Part shown: piece after piece, positions 59,815 through 60,000 of the stretch
Layout: every line of letters starts with the position of its first letter
How positions within the stretch are numbered: position 1 is the first letter of the stretch
Assembly (NCBI RefSeq): GCF_000003815.2
Contig: NC_049994.1
Span: 3,817,195-3,877,194 of the forward strand
DNA: 60,000 nt
Reading direction: 5' to 3'
DNA from: Branchiostoma floridae
Lineage: Eukaryota; Chordata; Leptocardii; Amphioxiformes; Branchiostomatidae
Program-made: the position numbers and the translations under genes
The notes under the pieces: model-generated
The model's input: the letters and a program-made list of their open reading frames with translations, nothing else
What the model was told of the DNA's origin: nothing
Databases searched by the model: none

Positions 59815-60000
59815 ACGCGAAAACGTTCGATACGGGTGTTCCGGACCGGGCCATAACTTCCGTATCAGACCGGTTTGAAAGGCGTATCACACAGGCTCCA
59901 TTCGAATAAATCGAACTGTTTCGAGTGGGCCGAGCGCGGCGCCATCGAATGTTCGAATACCCGATTCAGACGTTGGAACATTGCTGTGGCAACACTTTTT
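59815..60000. repeat. GC-rich interspersed repeat (truncated by window end)
   Basis: Reverse-complement copy of 28097-28287 with high identity. It continues past the right edge. It lies in the HAT1 intron after exon 6. Confidence 0.8.

Overview
The window looks like a piece of a deuterostome, most likely amphioxus (Branchiostoma), nuclear genome. Genes are split by GT-AG introns into exons of about 50-200 bp. The encoded proteins have full vertebrate-like lengths. The introns are packed with short terminal-inverted-repeat (TIR) elements, tRNA-derived SINEs and CA-microsatellites. The species call is inference; a metazoan nuclear genome is certain. One run of Ns (25665-25820) is an assembly gap.

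Layout from left to right. (1) 17-14437, minus strand: a complete 14-exon, single-domain angiotensin-converting enzyme (644 aa) with all catalytic residues, a signal peptide and a hydrophobic C-terminal tail. (2) 14438-19276: intergenic. (3) 19277-44194, minus strand: a complete mitochondrial aspartate/glutamate carrier (aralar/citrin, SLC25A12/13 family), 678 aa from 19 exon positions. One position is represented by two different 81-bp exons (26479-26559 and 25484-25564), which look mutually exclusive. (4) 45626-47056, minus strand, and 49981-52358, plus strand: a head-to-head inverted pair of unrecognised genes. Each encodes an N-myristoylation-type N-terminus with a CxC and a polybasic stretch, followed by an acidic Ser/Asp-repeat domain. 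The plus copy has a second, tandem version of its large exon. (5) 52730 to beyond the right edge, plus strand: the first six exons of histone acetyltransferase HAT1.

The aralar(-)/HAT1(+) divergent order matches, from memory, the human 2q31 arrangement of SLC25A12 and HAT1. It is therefore a candidate ancient linkage into which the unknown gene pair has been inserted or retained. The genes do not form a functional pathway: ACE is an extracellular peptidase, aralar a mitochondrial inner-membrane carrier and HAT1 a histone acetyltransferase.

The rest is a dense mobile-element landscape: hAT-like elements with 8-bp duplications, a Mutator-like element with a 9-bp duplication, a TTAA element, TA-flanked MITEs, three tRNA-headed SINEs, and an element flanked by an unusually long 64-bp direct repeat. 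Exon boundaries were set by eye from splice signals and reading-phase continuity; every complete reading frame closes without a frameshift.
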